Both the position numbers and the translations under genes were made by a program. Shown piece after piece: positions 25,503 to 33,800 of a stretch of 64,000 bases of DNA. The stretch's first letter is position 1; every line of letters starts with the position of its first letter. The notes under the pieces are model-generated. The model did no database searches and was not told the DNA's origin. It saw only the letters and a list, made by a program, of their open reading frames with translations. Source of the stretch: Pseudoxanthomonas mexicana (GTDB taxonomy: Bacteria > Pseudomonadota > Gammaproteobacteria > Xanthomonadales > Xanthomonadaceae); contig NZ_PDWV01000004.1 in the NCBI RefSeq assembly GCF_010093385.1, positions 1 through 64,000 of the forward strand, read 5' to 3'.

Positions 25503-26770
25503 GCGGACGCGCCGGGTTCGGGGGCCTCGTATTGCACCTGGCCGCCGCGCATCACCCACACCACGTCGGACAGCGCCAGCACGTCGTCGGCCGGATCGCG
25601 ACCCAGCAGCACCAGGTCCGCGTCCATGCCGGGCGCGATGCGCCCGCTGCGCGCGCCATGGCCGAAGCGGCGCGCCGGCTCGGTGGTCAGGCTGGCCAGG
25701 ATGGCGCGCCAGTCCATGCCGGCGCCGGCCATCAGGGCGTACTCGCGATGCGGGTCGCTGTCGTGGATGTAGCCCACGTCCGTGCCGAACAGCACCGGCC
25801 CGCCCGCCTCGCGGAACGCGCGCAGCTGCGCCTGCCCGACGGCCAGAAAGCGTTCGATGACGGCAGGTGGCACGCCTTCCTTGCGCAGTTCCACCTCGAA
25901 CAGTTTCAGCGACGGCACCAGCGCCATGTCGGCGGCCACCAGCCGCTGCGCCATGCCGTCCGGCCACGGGCCATCGATGGGCGTGCTGTGCGCCAGCACG
26001 TCCACGCCCGCCTGCAGCGCGATCTCGATGCCCTGGGTGGTGCTGGGATGCGCGAACACCGGGCGGTGCGCGGCATGCGCCGTTTCCACCACGGCAAGCG
26101 CCACGTCAGGCGCCATGTGCACCACGCCCCGCGGGCCGCCGACCAGCGCGCCGATGAACAGTTTGGCGCCGTCGGCACCCTCCTCCAGTTGCGTGCGTGC
26201 ACGGGCACGCGCGGCGTCCGGTGTGGCGACCTCGGCCGAGGGAGCGCCGTGCTGCTTCATCACATCGCGGACGTAGTGCGGCGTGCCGTCGGCGGGATAG
26301 AACGGCGCATCCACGGTGAGGATGCGCGGGCCACGCACGTCGCCGGCCTCGATACGGGCGCGCAGGCGACGCGCATTGCCCGGCAGTCCGCCCAGGTCGA
26401 ACACGCTGGTGAACCCCCAGCGCGTCAGCAGCGAACGGACTTCGAGTTCCAGCGCGGCGGCCGGTGCGTCGGCCACTTCCGTCAGGCCGGGCAGCAGGAA
26501 GTGCACATGGCTGTTCCAAAAGCCGGCCACCAGCACGCGGCCGTCCGCATCGATCCGGCGCGCATCGGCCGGCACCCGCACCTCGCCTGCGCGACCGACC
26601 GACACGATGCGCCCATCGCGCACCACCACGACGGCATCGGCCAGCGGTGCGGCCTCGGGCGAGGCCACGACGGTCGCCCGCTCGATGGCCCAGGTCTGCG
26701 CGCGCACGGCGCCGGCCATCGTGCACGCGGCCACCAGGCACCCCAGCCACCACGTCCATCCGTGTCGCAT
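25493..26770 (-). CDS. Secreted metal-dependent amidohydrolase
   Basis: 425 residues with a signal peptide (about 1-24, ending AVRAQ). The amidohydrolase TIM barrel shows the usual metal ligands: HVH in FWNSHVHFLLP, a lysine in DGAKLFIGA likely carboxylated, histidines in PVFAHPST and VLAHST, and aspartate in LFGTDVGY. It resembles imidazolonepropionase/prolidase-like periplasmic dipeptidases of the Xaa-Pro group, but substrate is unclear. The ATG at 26770 is preferred over an adjacent GTG because of a GGAG site 7 bases upstream. Divergent from a TetR gene. Confidence 0.85.
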   Translation of the reverse strand: MRHGWTWWLGCLVAACTMAGAVRAQTWAIERATVVASPEAAPLADAVVVVRDGRIVSVGRAGEVRVPADARRIDADGRVLVAGFWNSHVHFLLPGLTEVADAPAAALELEVRSLLTRWGFTSVFDLGGLPGNARRLRARIEAGDVRGPRILTVDAPFYPADGTPHYVRDVMKQHGAPSAEVATPDAARARARTQLEEGADGAKLFIGALVGGPRGVVHMAPDVALAVVETAHAAHRPVFAHPSTTQGIEIALQAGVDVLAHSTPIDGPWPDGMAQRLVAADMALVPSLKLFEVELRKEGVPPAVIERFLAVGQAQLRAFREAGGPVLFGTDVGYIHDSDPHREYALMAGAGMDWRAILASLTTEPARRFGHGARSGRIAPGMDADLVLLGRDPADDVLALSDVVWVMRGGQVQYEAPEPGASAQR

Positions 26771-26941
26771 CACCAGTCTCCGCCTGCGGCCTGACGGCCG
26801 GGAGGGGCAGTCTAGGGCACCGTGGCGCGGCTACGCCCGGACTGTGAGAAAACGCGCGCCCTGTCATGCATTTGCCACAGTGCGTCGAGCTTTTGCTAGG
26901 CTGCGGGAATCGTCGCCCAACGGCCGCGCGCAGGAACTCCC

Positions 26942-27628
26942 GTGAGCACTACGACCGATCATCTGGAAAACGTTTTCAGCGACACGTCACGCTCGCCGCT
27001 GCGACCGCGACCACAGGTGGATCTGTGCAGGCGCGGCGAGATCCGCGCGGAGAAGTTCCTCGACGCGGCCACCGAAGTGTTCGCCGAGAAGGGCTACCAG
27101 CACGCGCGGCTCAGCGAGATCGTCGCGCGCGCCGGCGGATCGCTGGCCACGCTGTACCGCATCTTCGGCGACAAGGAAGGCCTGGCCAGCGCCATCCTCG
27201 AGCGCAGGCTGGACATGCACATCCACTTGCTCAGCGACCTCAACCTGACCGAACTGCCGCCCGAGCAGGCGCTGCGCCGGGTGGCGATCCGCATGGCGCA
27301 GGTCATGGCGCGCACCGATTCGCAGGTGGTGTACCGCATCGTGATCGGTGAGGGGCAATCGTTCCCCGCGCTGCGCGACTGGTTCCTGGACCATGCGGTG
27401 GCGTCGATCCGCGCGACGCTGGCCGACTATTTCGAACAGCAGGTGGCCGCGGGCCGCATGCGCCTGGCCTCGCCTCAGGCCGCCGCCGCGCAGTTCTACA
27501 TGAGCCTGTTCGGCGACCAGATCTTCCGCCTGGCCGCGGGCAGCCATCACCTGCCCGACGTGGACACGCTGGAAGCGCAGGCGCTGGCGTCGGTGGAACT
27601 GTTCCTGCAGGGCGCCCTTCCCCGCTGA
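26942..27628 (+). CDS. TetR/AcrR family regulator (GTG start)
   Basis: 228 residues. After an extended N-terminus of about 30 residues, a TetR DNA-binding domain is clear (KFLDAATEVFAEKGYQHARLSEIVARAGGSLATLYRIFGDKEGLA, about 38-82). It is followed by an AcrR-like C-terminal ligand domain. GTG start with an AGGAA site. It is divergent from the amidohydrolase gene and could repress it. The ligand is unknown. Confidence 0.9.
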   Translation: MSTTTDHLENVFSDTSRSPLRPRPQVDLCRRGEIRAEKFLDAATEVFAEKGYQHARLSEIVARAGGSLATLYRIFGDKEGLASAILERRLDMHIHLLSDLNLTELPPEQALRRVAIRMAQVMARTDSQVVYRIVIGEGQSFPALRDWFLDHAVASIRATLADYFEQQVAAGRMRLASPQAAAAQFYMSLFGDQIFRLAAGSHHLPDVDTLEAQALASVELFLQGALPR

Positions 27629-27703
27629 CCACCGAGGGGGCCTTCACCCGGCCCTGCACCGGCACCTGCCAGCATCTCCGCGTCATCGGAACGCGAGGCA
27701 TGC

Positions 27704-28918
27704 ATGGATCTGAAGAGCGGATATCCCTTCTGGGCGGTCAGCAACGGCCTGATGCAGGCCTTCCCGCGCCTGGCATCCGACCATCGATGCGACGTGGCCG
27801 TGCTCGGCGGCGGCATCACCGGCGCACTGATCGCGGATGAACTGGCCGGCCACGGCTTCGACGTGGCGATCCTCGAACAGCGCGATATCGGCTGGGGCAG
27901 CACGGCCGCCAGCACGGCGCTGCTGCAGTACGAGATCGACACCCATCTGGTCGACTTGGCCAAGCGACACGGCGAAGCCGATGCCGCCCTCGCCTACTGC
28001 GCCTGCGCCGACGCCATCGACCAGCTGCATGCGGTCGCCTCGGCGTGGCGCGATGTGGGCTTCGCGCGCAACGCCAGCCTGTACTACGCCAGCCGCCGCC
28101 GCGACGTGCGCGCGCTGGAGGAAGAACACGCCGCTCGGCGGCGACATGGGCTGGAGGTCGAGCTGCTTGATGCCGGACGCGTGCAAGACGACTATGGCTT
28201 CGACGCGCCTGCGGCCCTGCTCAGCCGGCAAGGCGCGCGCGTGGATCCGTACCGCCTGACCCATCGCCTGCTCCAGCGCCTGCAGAAGCAGGGGGCTTCG
28301 GTGTTCGACCGGACACGTGTCGTCGAGATCGAGACGACGTCTCGTGGCGTCGCGTTGCGCACGGACACCGGGTTCACCGTGCGCGCCGCGCATCTCGTCA
28401 TCGCGGCGGGATACGCCAGCCAGCACTGGCTCAAGAAGTCGGTGGCGCGCAACCGCAGCAGCTATGCCGTCATCAGCGACCCGCTGTCCGAGGAAGCGCT
28501 CGGGTTCCTGTCCGATACGCTGTTGTGGGAAACCGCGCGCCCGTATCTCTATGCGCGCAGCACGTCCGACCGCCGGCTGTTGATGGGTGGCGAAGACGAC
28601 GCTGTCGACATTCCCGCCAAGCGCGACGCGCGGGTCGAAAAGAAGGCGCGGACCCTGCTGAAACGGCTGCACGACCTGTTCCCTGCGCTGGAGATCACGC
28701 CGGCGTTCTCCTGGGCGGGCACCTTCGCCGAAACCGAAGACGGGCTGCCCTTCTTCGGTCCGCATGCGCAGTGGGGACCGCGGGTGCATTTCGCGATGGC
28801 GTACGGCGGCAATGGCATCACCTACAGCATGCTGGGCGCCGGATTGCTGCGCGCCCTGATCGAACGGCGCCCGCACCCGTTGTGGCCACTGTTCTCGTTC
28901 GAGCGCCTGGAACGCTGA
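27704..28918 (+). CDS. FAD-dependent oxidoreductase (DAO family)
   Basis: 404 residues of the D-amino-acid/glycine oxidase fold. The dinucleotide motif VAVLGGGITGALIADEL is near residues 31-47, an E at the end of the second strand (ILEQRDIGWGSTAAS) binds the ribose, and a C-terminal FAD block GLPFFGPH and AYGGNGITYS is present. Such proteins (OrdL/PuuB-like) oxidise amines or amino acids. The start at 27704 has a GCGAGG site. No partner gene; substrate unknown. Confidence 0.85.
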   Translation: MDLKSGYPFWAVSNGLMQAFPRLASDHRCDVAVLGGGITGALIADELAGHGFDVAILEQRDIGWGSTAASTALLQYEIDTHLVDLAKRHGEADAALAYCACADAIDQLHAVASAWRDVGFARNASLYYASRRRDVRALEEEHAARRRHGLEVELLDAGRVQDDYGFDAPAALLSRQGARVDPYRLTHRLLQRLQKQGASVFDRTRVVEIETTSRGVALRTDTGFTVRAAHLVIAAGYASQHWLKKSVARNRSSYAVISDPLSEEALGFLSDTLLWETARPYLYARSTSDRRLLMGGEDDAVDIPAKRDARVEKKARTLLKRLHDLFPALEITPAFSWAGTFAETEDGLPFFGPHAQWGPRVHFAMAYGGNGITYSMLGAGLLRALIERRPHPLWPLFSFERLER

Positions 28919-29009
28919 ACTTCGCGCCACATTTCCTTGACGCCGACGTCATGTCCGCATCACGTGCAACGGCGCAGGCTGGCTGCACCTCCCGACTGGA
29001 GCACCCCTC

Positions 29010-29192
29010 ATGCCCCGTGGCGAAAAGTCCGCCTATACCGACAAGCAGAAGCGTCAGGCCGAACACATCGAGGAATCCGAGCGCGAGCAAGGACGATCGA
29101 AGGAGGATGCCGAACGCATCGCCTGGGCCACCGTCAACAAGCAGGATGGCGGCGGCAAGAAGTCCGGCTCGGGCCGCGCGAAGCCTCACTGA
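29010..29192 (+). CDS. Small hydrophilic protein of the 'plasmid stabilization' type
   Basis: 60 residues, highly charged: AYTDKQKRQAEHIEESE, then AERIAWATVNKQDGGG and a Gly/Lys/Ser tail. Similar short proteins are widespread in Pseudomonas and Xanthomonas and are loosely labelled plasmid stabilization proteins, although no such role is proven. Their composition suggests a disordered stress protein. Its last 7 bases overlap the convergent gene's end. Confidence 0.7.
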   Translation: MPRGEKSAYTDKQKRQAEHIEESEREQGRSKEDAERIAWATVNKQDGGGKKSGSGRAKPH

Positions 29193-29641
29193 CCGGCGCG
29201 ACCGTCCCAGGGCCACCAGCCCTCGCCCGTCAGCGCGTAGCGATCCGCCGCGCGCTCGAAGGGATTGCGCACGCTGACGCCCCCGCACAGCAGGTAGAGC
29301 GGCAGGAACAGCGGGCCCAGCACCATGTACTGGTAGACGTGCGCACGCTCGTGGTCGCCCAGGCGGATGCGCGGATGCCGCGTATGCCCGGCACGATGCT
29401 CGTAGGTGACGCACTCGGCCTCCAGCGTCTCGCCGGTATGCAGGATGCTGTTGCCGAAGGTGATGGCGCCCCCCGGACCCCAGGGCCAGCGATGGAACAC
29501 GAGCGCGAAATCGCGGCGACTCCATTCCGCGCGCGCACCGAACGCCATGCCGACCACCCCGGCCAGGACGCCGACCGCGGTATTGGGCACGGCCCACACG
29601 ATGCCGAAGGCTCGCGCCACCCACAGCCCGGTGACCGACAT
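29186..29641 (-). CDS. Membrane-linked HExxH protein, putative metalloprotease
   Basis: 151 residues with hydrophobic segments at about 10-33 and 106-120. It carries GDHERAHVYQYM, i.e. H97-E98-x-x-H101. A glutamate in NPFERAADRYA (about 129) could be the third zinc ligand, as in gluzincins. The family is not one I can name, but the motif is exact. It begins three bases after the PspC gene stop, so the two are surely co-transcribed. Confidence 0.65.
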   Translation of the reverse strand: MSVTGLWVARAFGIVWAVPNTAVGVLAGVVGMAFGARAEWSRRDFALVFHRWPWGPGGAITFGNSILHTGETLEAECVTYEHRAGHTRHPRIRLGDHERAHVYQYMVLGPLFLPLYLLCGGVSVRNPFERAADRYALTGEGWWPWDGRAGQ

Positions 29642-29644
29642 GGA

Positions 29645-29848
29645 TCAGTCCTGTTCGTTCGGCATCAGCAGCCAGAGGATCAGGTAGACCAGGATGCCGG
29701 GGAACGCCGCCGAGGCGATGGAAACGATCACGAAGATCACGCGCAGCAACGTGGAACTCCAGCCGTAGCGATGCGCGATGCCGCCCATCACGCCCGCGAT
29801 CATGCGGTCGTTCAGCGACCTGGCAAACGGCTTGGATGCGGTACTCAT
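29645..29848 (-). CDS. PspC-domain membrane stress protein
   Basis: 67 residues after the ATG at 29848, which has a GGGGAG site. The PspC domain is complete: RMIAGVMGGIAHRYGWSSTLLRV (read in two halves) and then a membrane span ending LWLLMPNEQD. Family knowledge: PspC senses or transmits envelope stress. No pspA or pspB is nearby. It sits in a three-gene unit (DUF5329, PspC, HExxH). Confidence 0.9.
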   Translation of the reverse strand: MSTASKPFARSLNDRMIAGVMGGIAHRYGWSSTLLRVIFVIVSIASAAFPGILVYLILWLLMPNEQD

Positions 29849-29890
29849 CGCCAGCAACTCCCCACGGTGGTCCGCAGCCAGTCTAGCGCG

Positions 29891-30268
29891 TCAGCGACCG
29901 GGCGCGCCTGAACCGCGCAGCGCATCCAGCCGGGCCTTGAACCAAGCGGCAGCCGGCTGCGCGGGCTGGCCCGGGCACCGCACCTGGTAAGCCCGTCCGC
30001 TCATGCTGCTCTTGGACGCGGCGCGCTCGATGAACTGCTCGGCGGTGTCGACCAGGTCGCGCTTCAGCAGATAGTCGTACTTGCGTTGCAGGTGCCTGCG
30101 TGCCTCATCGCGACCATGCCACGTGCCGTTGCGCTGGAACTCACACGACGAGGCGGACAGCGCGTCCATCAGGCCCTGGATTTCGCGCTTGGCGGTCGGC
30201 GACGGTGCGGCGGACACGAGCCCGGAAAAGGCGATCAGACAGGTGACGAGCGCGAGGCGTGACAGCAT
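29891..30268 (-). CDS. DUF5329 family periplasmic protein
   Basis: 125 residues with a signal peptide (about 1-20, VSAAPS). The mature part matches the DUF5329 pattern: REIQGLMDALSASSCEFQRN, RRHLQRKYDYLLKRD, AEQFIERAASKSSMSG and YQVRCPG. Two cysteines (SSCEF and VRCPG) could form a disulfide. Function unknown. Probably first gene of a unit with pspC 42 bases downstream. Confidence 0.8.
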   Translation of the reverse strand: MLSRLALVTCLIAFSGLVSAAPSPTAKREIQGLMDALSASSCEFQRNGTWHGRDEARRHLQRKYDYLLKRDLVDTAEQFIERAASKSSMSGRAYQVRCPGQPAQPAAAWFKARLDALRGSGAPGR

Positions 30269-30309
30269 GGGATTACCCTATCGCAACAGAGGTGAAGGAA
30301 GCGAACGTC

Positions 30310-30441
30310 TGTAGGAGCGACGTAAGTCGCGATCGCACCCCCCGATGCGCCGACACCAGCAGGCCGGTCGAACAGAGAGATCTGGCTCCATCGACCTTCA
30401 TTCCCTGTCGGATCGCGGTCGCGACTTACGTCGCTCCTACA
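30310..30441. repeat. Inverted REP doublet (TGTAGGAGCGACG family)
   Basis: TGTAGGAGCGACGTAAGTCG at 30310-30329 and its complement ending TCGCTCCTACA at 30441 face each other across about 80 bases. Two more such doublets exist at 33681-33791 and 37836-37987. Long stem potential downstream of the minus-strand phaC gene. Confidence 0.85.
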
Positions 30442-30458
30442 GAAGGCACTGCGTACGC

Positions 30459-31529
30459 TTACCGAGCGCGCTGCCCCAGCCAGTGGTGGATCGCGGTGGG
30501 CACTTCGCGCTGGGCGCGGCTGGAGACGTAGATGCCGATGTGGCCGCCCTTGAAACTCAGCTCGGTGTAGTCCGCCGTACCCACCACGTCCTTCAACGCC
30601 CGTGACGCATCCGGCGGCACCAGGTGGTCCTGCTCGGCGTAGATGTTCAGTACCGGCATGTCGACGAAACCCAGATCCACCGTCTCGCCGCCGATCTCGA
30701 TACCGCCCTTGATGAAGCCGTTGCGCTGGTAGAACTGCTTGATGAACTGCCGGAAGGCTTCACCCGCCAGGTCGGGCGAGTCGAAGATCCACTTCTCCAT
30801 GCGCAGGAAATCCTCGATGGCGCGTTTGTCGTCCAGGATGTCCATCAGGCCCACGTACTTCTGCAGGTTCAGCCGGAACGGCTTCAGCATCAGGTAGCAG
30901 GCGTTCATCATGTCGGCGGGCACGTTGCCCAGCGCGTCGACGAACAGGTCCACGTCCAGTTCGCGCGTCCAGTGCGACAGCATGTTGTCCGGCGTGTGGA
31001 AATCCACCGGCGTGACCATGGTGATGAGGTTCTTGACCTTCTCCGGGTGCAGCGAGGCATAGCAAAGGGAGAACGCACCGCCCTGGCAGATGCCCAGCAC
31101 GTTGACCGCCCCGCGCCCGCTGCTGTCGCGCAGGTGGTCCACCGCACCATCGATGAAACGGTTGATGTAGTCGCCCAGTTCCAGGAAGCGGTCCGAGCGG
31201 TCCGGATAGCCCCAGTCGATGACGTACACGTCTTCGCCCTGTGCCAGCAGCCCCTTTACCAGGGAGCGGTCGTGCTGCAGGTCCACCATGTAGGGACGGT
31301 TGACCAGCGCGTAGACGATCAGCAGCGGCACCTTCGCCGTCGGCGCCTTCTCGCCGACGAAGCGGTACAGCACCACCTTGCCGTCGCGCCAGACTTCCTG
31401 CTTCTGGGTGGCGCCGTAGTGGACATCGTCCACCTCCGGCAGCGTATGCAGGCCGGCGGAGAGTTTCTGCACCAGCGTGGTGGCTTCCTGGGCCAGCGCC
31501 TCGGCGGTGAAGTTGAGCGGTCCGTTCAC
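30459..31529 (-). CDS. phaC: Class III polyhydroxyalkanoate synthase, catalytic subunit PhaC
   Basis: Polymerises 3-hydroxyacyl-CoA to PHA on granules. The 356-residue product matches class III enzymes. The lipase-like box GICQGG places the catalytic cysteine at C148, with D301 (AEQDHLVPP) and H330 (KGGHIG) completing the triad, close to the Allochromatium numbering. It starts with GTG overlapping the phaE stop (GTGA), so synthesis is coupled to PhaE. A REP doublet lies after the stop. Confidence 0.94.
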   Translation of the reverse strand: MNGPLNFTAEALAQEATTLVQKLSAGLHTLPEVDDVHYGATQKQEVWRDGKVVLYRFVGEKAPTAKVPLLIVYALVNRPYMVDLQHDRSLVKGLLAQGEDVYVIDWGYPDRSDRFLELGDYINRFIDGAVDHLRDSSGRGAVNVLGICQGGAFSLCYASLHPEKVKNLITMVTPVDFHTPDNMLSHWTRELDVDLFVDALGNVPADMMNACYLMLKPFRLNLQKYVGLMDILDDKRAIEDFLRMEKWIFDSPDLAGEAFRQFIKQFYQRNGFIKGGIEIGGETVDLGFVDMPVLNIYAEQDHLVPPDASRALKDVVGTADYTELSFKGGHIGIYVSSRAQREVPTAIHHWLGQRAR

Positions 31530-32920
31530 TTGCCTTTACCCCGCTTCGTCTTCCCGGCGGCCTTCGGCGCCTCGGTGGTCGCGGCGCGCGCGGCATTGCG
31601 CGCCACCCAATCCTTCATCGACACGACCGACGCCGGCTTCGCGGCAGGCGCCGCTGTCTTTTTCGGCGTTTTCCGCGAGGACGACGTCTTCGGCACCGCC
31701 TGGGCGACGGACTTCTTCACCTTGGCAGGCTTTTTCGCGACGACCCGGGGCGCCGCGACGACGGGTTCCCGCTTGCTTGCCACCGGCGCAGCGGCGGCGA
31801 TGGTCCGCCGTGCAGGCTTCTTCGCTGCCTTCTTCTTGGCCGCCGGACGCGGCTTGGGCGCCGCCTTGGAGGCTGCTGCCTTGCGGCGGACAGGCGAACG
31901 CTTTTTCGCCGCTGTCGGTTTCGCTGCGGCAGGCGCGGACGGAGGCGGTGCCTGCACGCTGACCGGTGCTTCCGTGGACGCCGCGGTGCGTGGCGCCGGG
32001 GCGCGACGAGCGGGTGCGGCCTGCACACGCGTCAGCTTTCGCACGGCGCGCTCCAACTCGACGATCTTGCGATGCGCGGAATCCACCTCGGTGCGCGTCG
32101 GCATGCCGAACAGGGAGCAGACCTGCTCCACCTCACGCTGCACGCCCAGCCGCAGGCGCGCCTGCGCATTGGCGAGGCCGGCAAAGGCATGGCGGAAATC
32201 CTCGGACAGGGCGACCTGGGCGTAGGCCTCTTCGGCTGCGTCGATCCACAGGTCGAACAGCGCGCGCGCGTTCTGCAGCTGGCGGCCCGGTTCGGCGTGC
32301 TCCTCCAGCTTGCGCTCGAAGCGCGCGAATGCGTCCTGCGCCACCTGCAGCATCAGCTGGTCGTATTCGGCGACGCGCTGCTGGTAGTCCTGGTAGGCCT
32401 GGGCCAGATGCTGCCAGCGTTCCTGGTGCTCGCGCGTCAGGCCGAAGGTCGGCACGTGCAGCCAGCGGTCGCCATCACGCTGCAGGTTCTCCAGCCATGG
32501 ACGCAGCTGCTGCATCCAGTCGTCCAGTCCGTGTGCGCCCCCCTGCATGCTGCGGAAGATGTCGGCGAAGGGATTGTGCGCGGGCGTGGGGTCGGCCATG
32601 CCCAGCGCGGAGCGCCAGGCGCGGCCGATGTCGGTGGCGTCGTGATCGCGGCCGGTGAACTGGGCGGCGACCTGCTGCATCTGGCCGAACCACTGGCTGG
32701 CCTGCCGCTGGAAGCGGCCGACGGCCTCGTCCACCTGCGCCTGCCCACCGGGCACCAGCTTCGTCCACCAGTCGACCGTCTGTTGCCAGCCCGGGGCTGC
32801 GCCCGGCATCGGCATCGCCGGCCCTGCGCCAACCTGTCGCAGGGCGTCGCCCCACAGGCTCCAGTACTGCTGGGCCACCGATTCGAAATCGCCCGGCCAC
32901 GGTGGAACGGAATTTGCCAT
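31526..32920 (-). CDS. phaE: PHA synthase subunit PhaE with a basic histone-H1-like C-terminal tail
   Basis: Residues 1-300 match the PhaE subunit of class III synthase (MANSVPPWPGDFESVAQQYW, then SLFGMPTRTEVDSAHRKIVE and a closing coiled coil). Residues 301-464 are an Ala/Lys/Pro/Arg-rich tail (AAKKKAAKKPA, KTPKKTAAPAAKP), which typical PhaE lacks. A short ordered patch, SMKDWVARNAA, sits near 434-444. The tail is like those of PhaF-type phasins, which tie granules to the nucleoid. The reading frame and stop overlap with phaC are clean, so the extension is genuine. Confidence 0.92.
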   Translation of the reverse strand: MANSVPPWPGDFESVAQQYWSLWGDALRQVGAGPAMPMPGAAPGWQQTVDWWTKLVPGGQAQVDEAVGRFQRQASQWFGQMQQVAAQFTGRDHDATDIGRAWRSALGMADPTPAHNPFADIFRSMQGGAHGLDDWMQQLRPWLENLQRDGDRWLHVPTFGLTREHQERWQHLAQAYQDYQQRVAEYDQLMLQVAQDAFARFERKLEEHAEPGRQLQNARALFDLWIDAAEEAYAQVALSEDFRHAFAGLANAQARLRLGVQREVEQVCSLFGMPTRTEVDSAHRKIVELERAVRKLTRVQAAPARRAPAPRTAASTEAPVSVQAPPPSAPAAAKPTAAKKRSPVRRKAAASKAAPKPRPAAKKKAAKKPARRTIAAAAPVASKREPVVAAPRVVAKKPAKVKKSVAQAVPKTSSSRKTPKKTAAPAAKPASVVSMKDWVARNAARAATTEAPKAAGKTKRGKGK

Positions 32921-32990
32921 GTGCCCTCCCTTCCCGACCGATTCTAGCCGCGGCCGGCGGCGCGTGCATGACGCGCCTTCACCTCACGGC

Positions 32991-33605
32991 TCAGGGCTTG
33001 GGAATGCGCAGCGTCTTGCTGATCATCAGCGTGCCGGATATGGCGTACAGCAGCACCAGCGGGTGCAGCAGCCACGGGCCCAGCTTCAATGATCCCAGCC
33101 ACAGTTGGGGACCCACATGGCCCAGATAGGCCGCCACGGCCAGCACGATGACCACCACCAGGCTGGTGGGAATGGGCGTACCCTCGAAGAACTTCACCTT
33201 GTCGCCGCCCTCGGCCAGCGTCTCGGCGGTGACGTTGTAGCGCGCCAGCCGGCTCACGCCGCAGGCGACGAAGTACGACAGCACCAGCCAGTCCCAGCCG
33301 CCCTGCATGCCGCAGGCATAGGCCAGCGCGGCCGGAGCGACGCCGAAGGAGATCACGTCGGCCAGGGAATCCAGTTCGCGCCCCAGCACCGAGGCCTGCT
33401 TGCGCCACCGCGCCACGCGGCCGTCCAGGGCATCGAAGATGAAGGCCAGCGGGATCAGCGCCATGCCGATCATCAGGTCGCGCAGGATGCCTTCCTGCAG
33501 GAAGCGCATCGACGCGAAGATGGCCCCGGTGCCGCAGAAGGCGTTGCCCAGCGTGAACCAGTCGGCCAGCTGGAAGTCGCGGATCATGGAGAAGTGTCGG
33601 GACAT
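32991..33605 (-). CDS. pssA: CDP-diacylglycerol-serine O-phosphatidyltransferase
   Basis: Makes phosphatidylserine, precursor of phosphatidylethanolamine. The 204-residue membrane protein has the CDP-alcohol phosphotransferase signature DALDGRVAR followed by G and D residues to ELDSLADVISFG (D-xx-DG-xx-AR-x8-G-x3-D-x3-D) around residues 58-85. About six spans are seen. The start at 33605 was chosen by homology-like N-terminus MIRDFQLADWFTLGN; a second ATG six codons downstream is possible. It belongs to the short type II PssA group. Confidence 0.88.
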   Translation of the reverse strand: MSRHFSMIRDFQLADWFTLGNAFCGTGAIFASMRFLQEGILRDLMIGMALIPLAFIFDALDGRVARWRKQASVLGRELDSLADVISFGVAPAALAYACGMQGGWDWLVLSYFVACGVSRLARYNVTAETLAEGGDKVKFFEGTPIPTSLVVVIVLAVAAYLGHVGPQLWLGSLKLGPWLLHPLVLLYAISGTLMISKTLRIPKP

Positions 33606-33680
33606 GGGGGCGTCGGTGGCCGGAAACGGCCTACAGGGTAAGCCGAACCGGGTGAATCCGTCGTGGGGGCGTGCGGCTCC

Positions 33681-33791
33681 TGTAGGAGCGACGTAAGTCG
33701 CGACCGCAGACCTGAGCGGTCCGGCCAGAAGGGCCACGCAACGGATCCTGGCTGCTCTGTTGCCGCGGTCGCGACTCACGTCGCTCCTACA
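33681..33791. repeat. Inverted REP doublet (TGTAGGAGCGACG family)
   Basis: Left unit at 33681-33707 and inverted right unit at 33766-33791, spaced as at 30310-30441. It sits between pssA and the 3HB-oligomer hydrolase, just after the latter's stop. Confidence 0.85.
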
Positions 33792-33800
33792 ACAGCAGGC

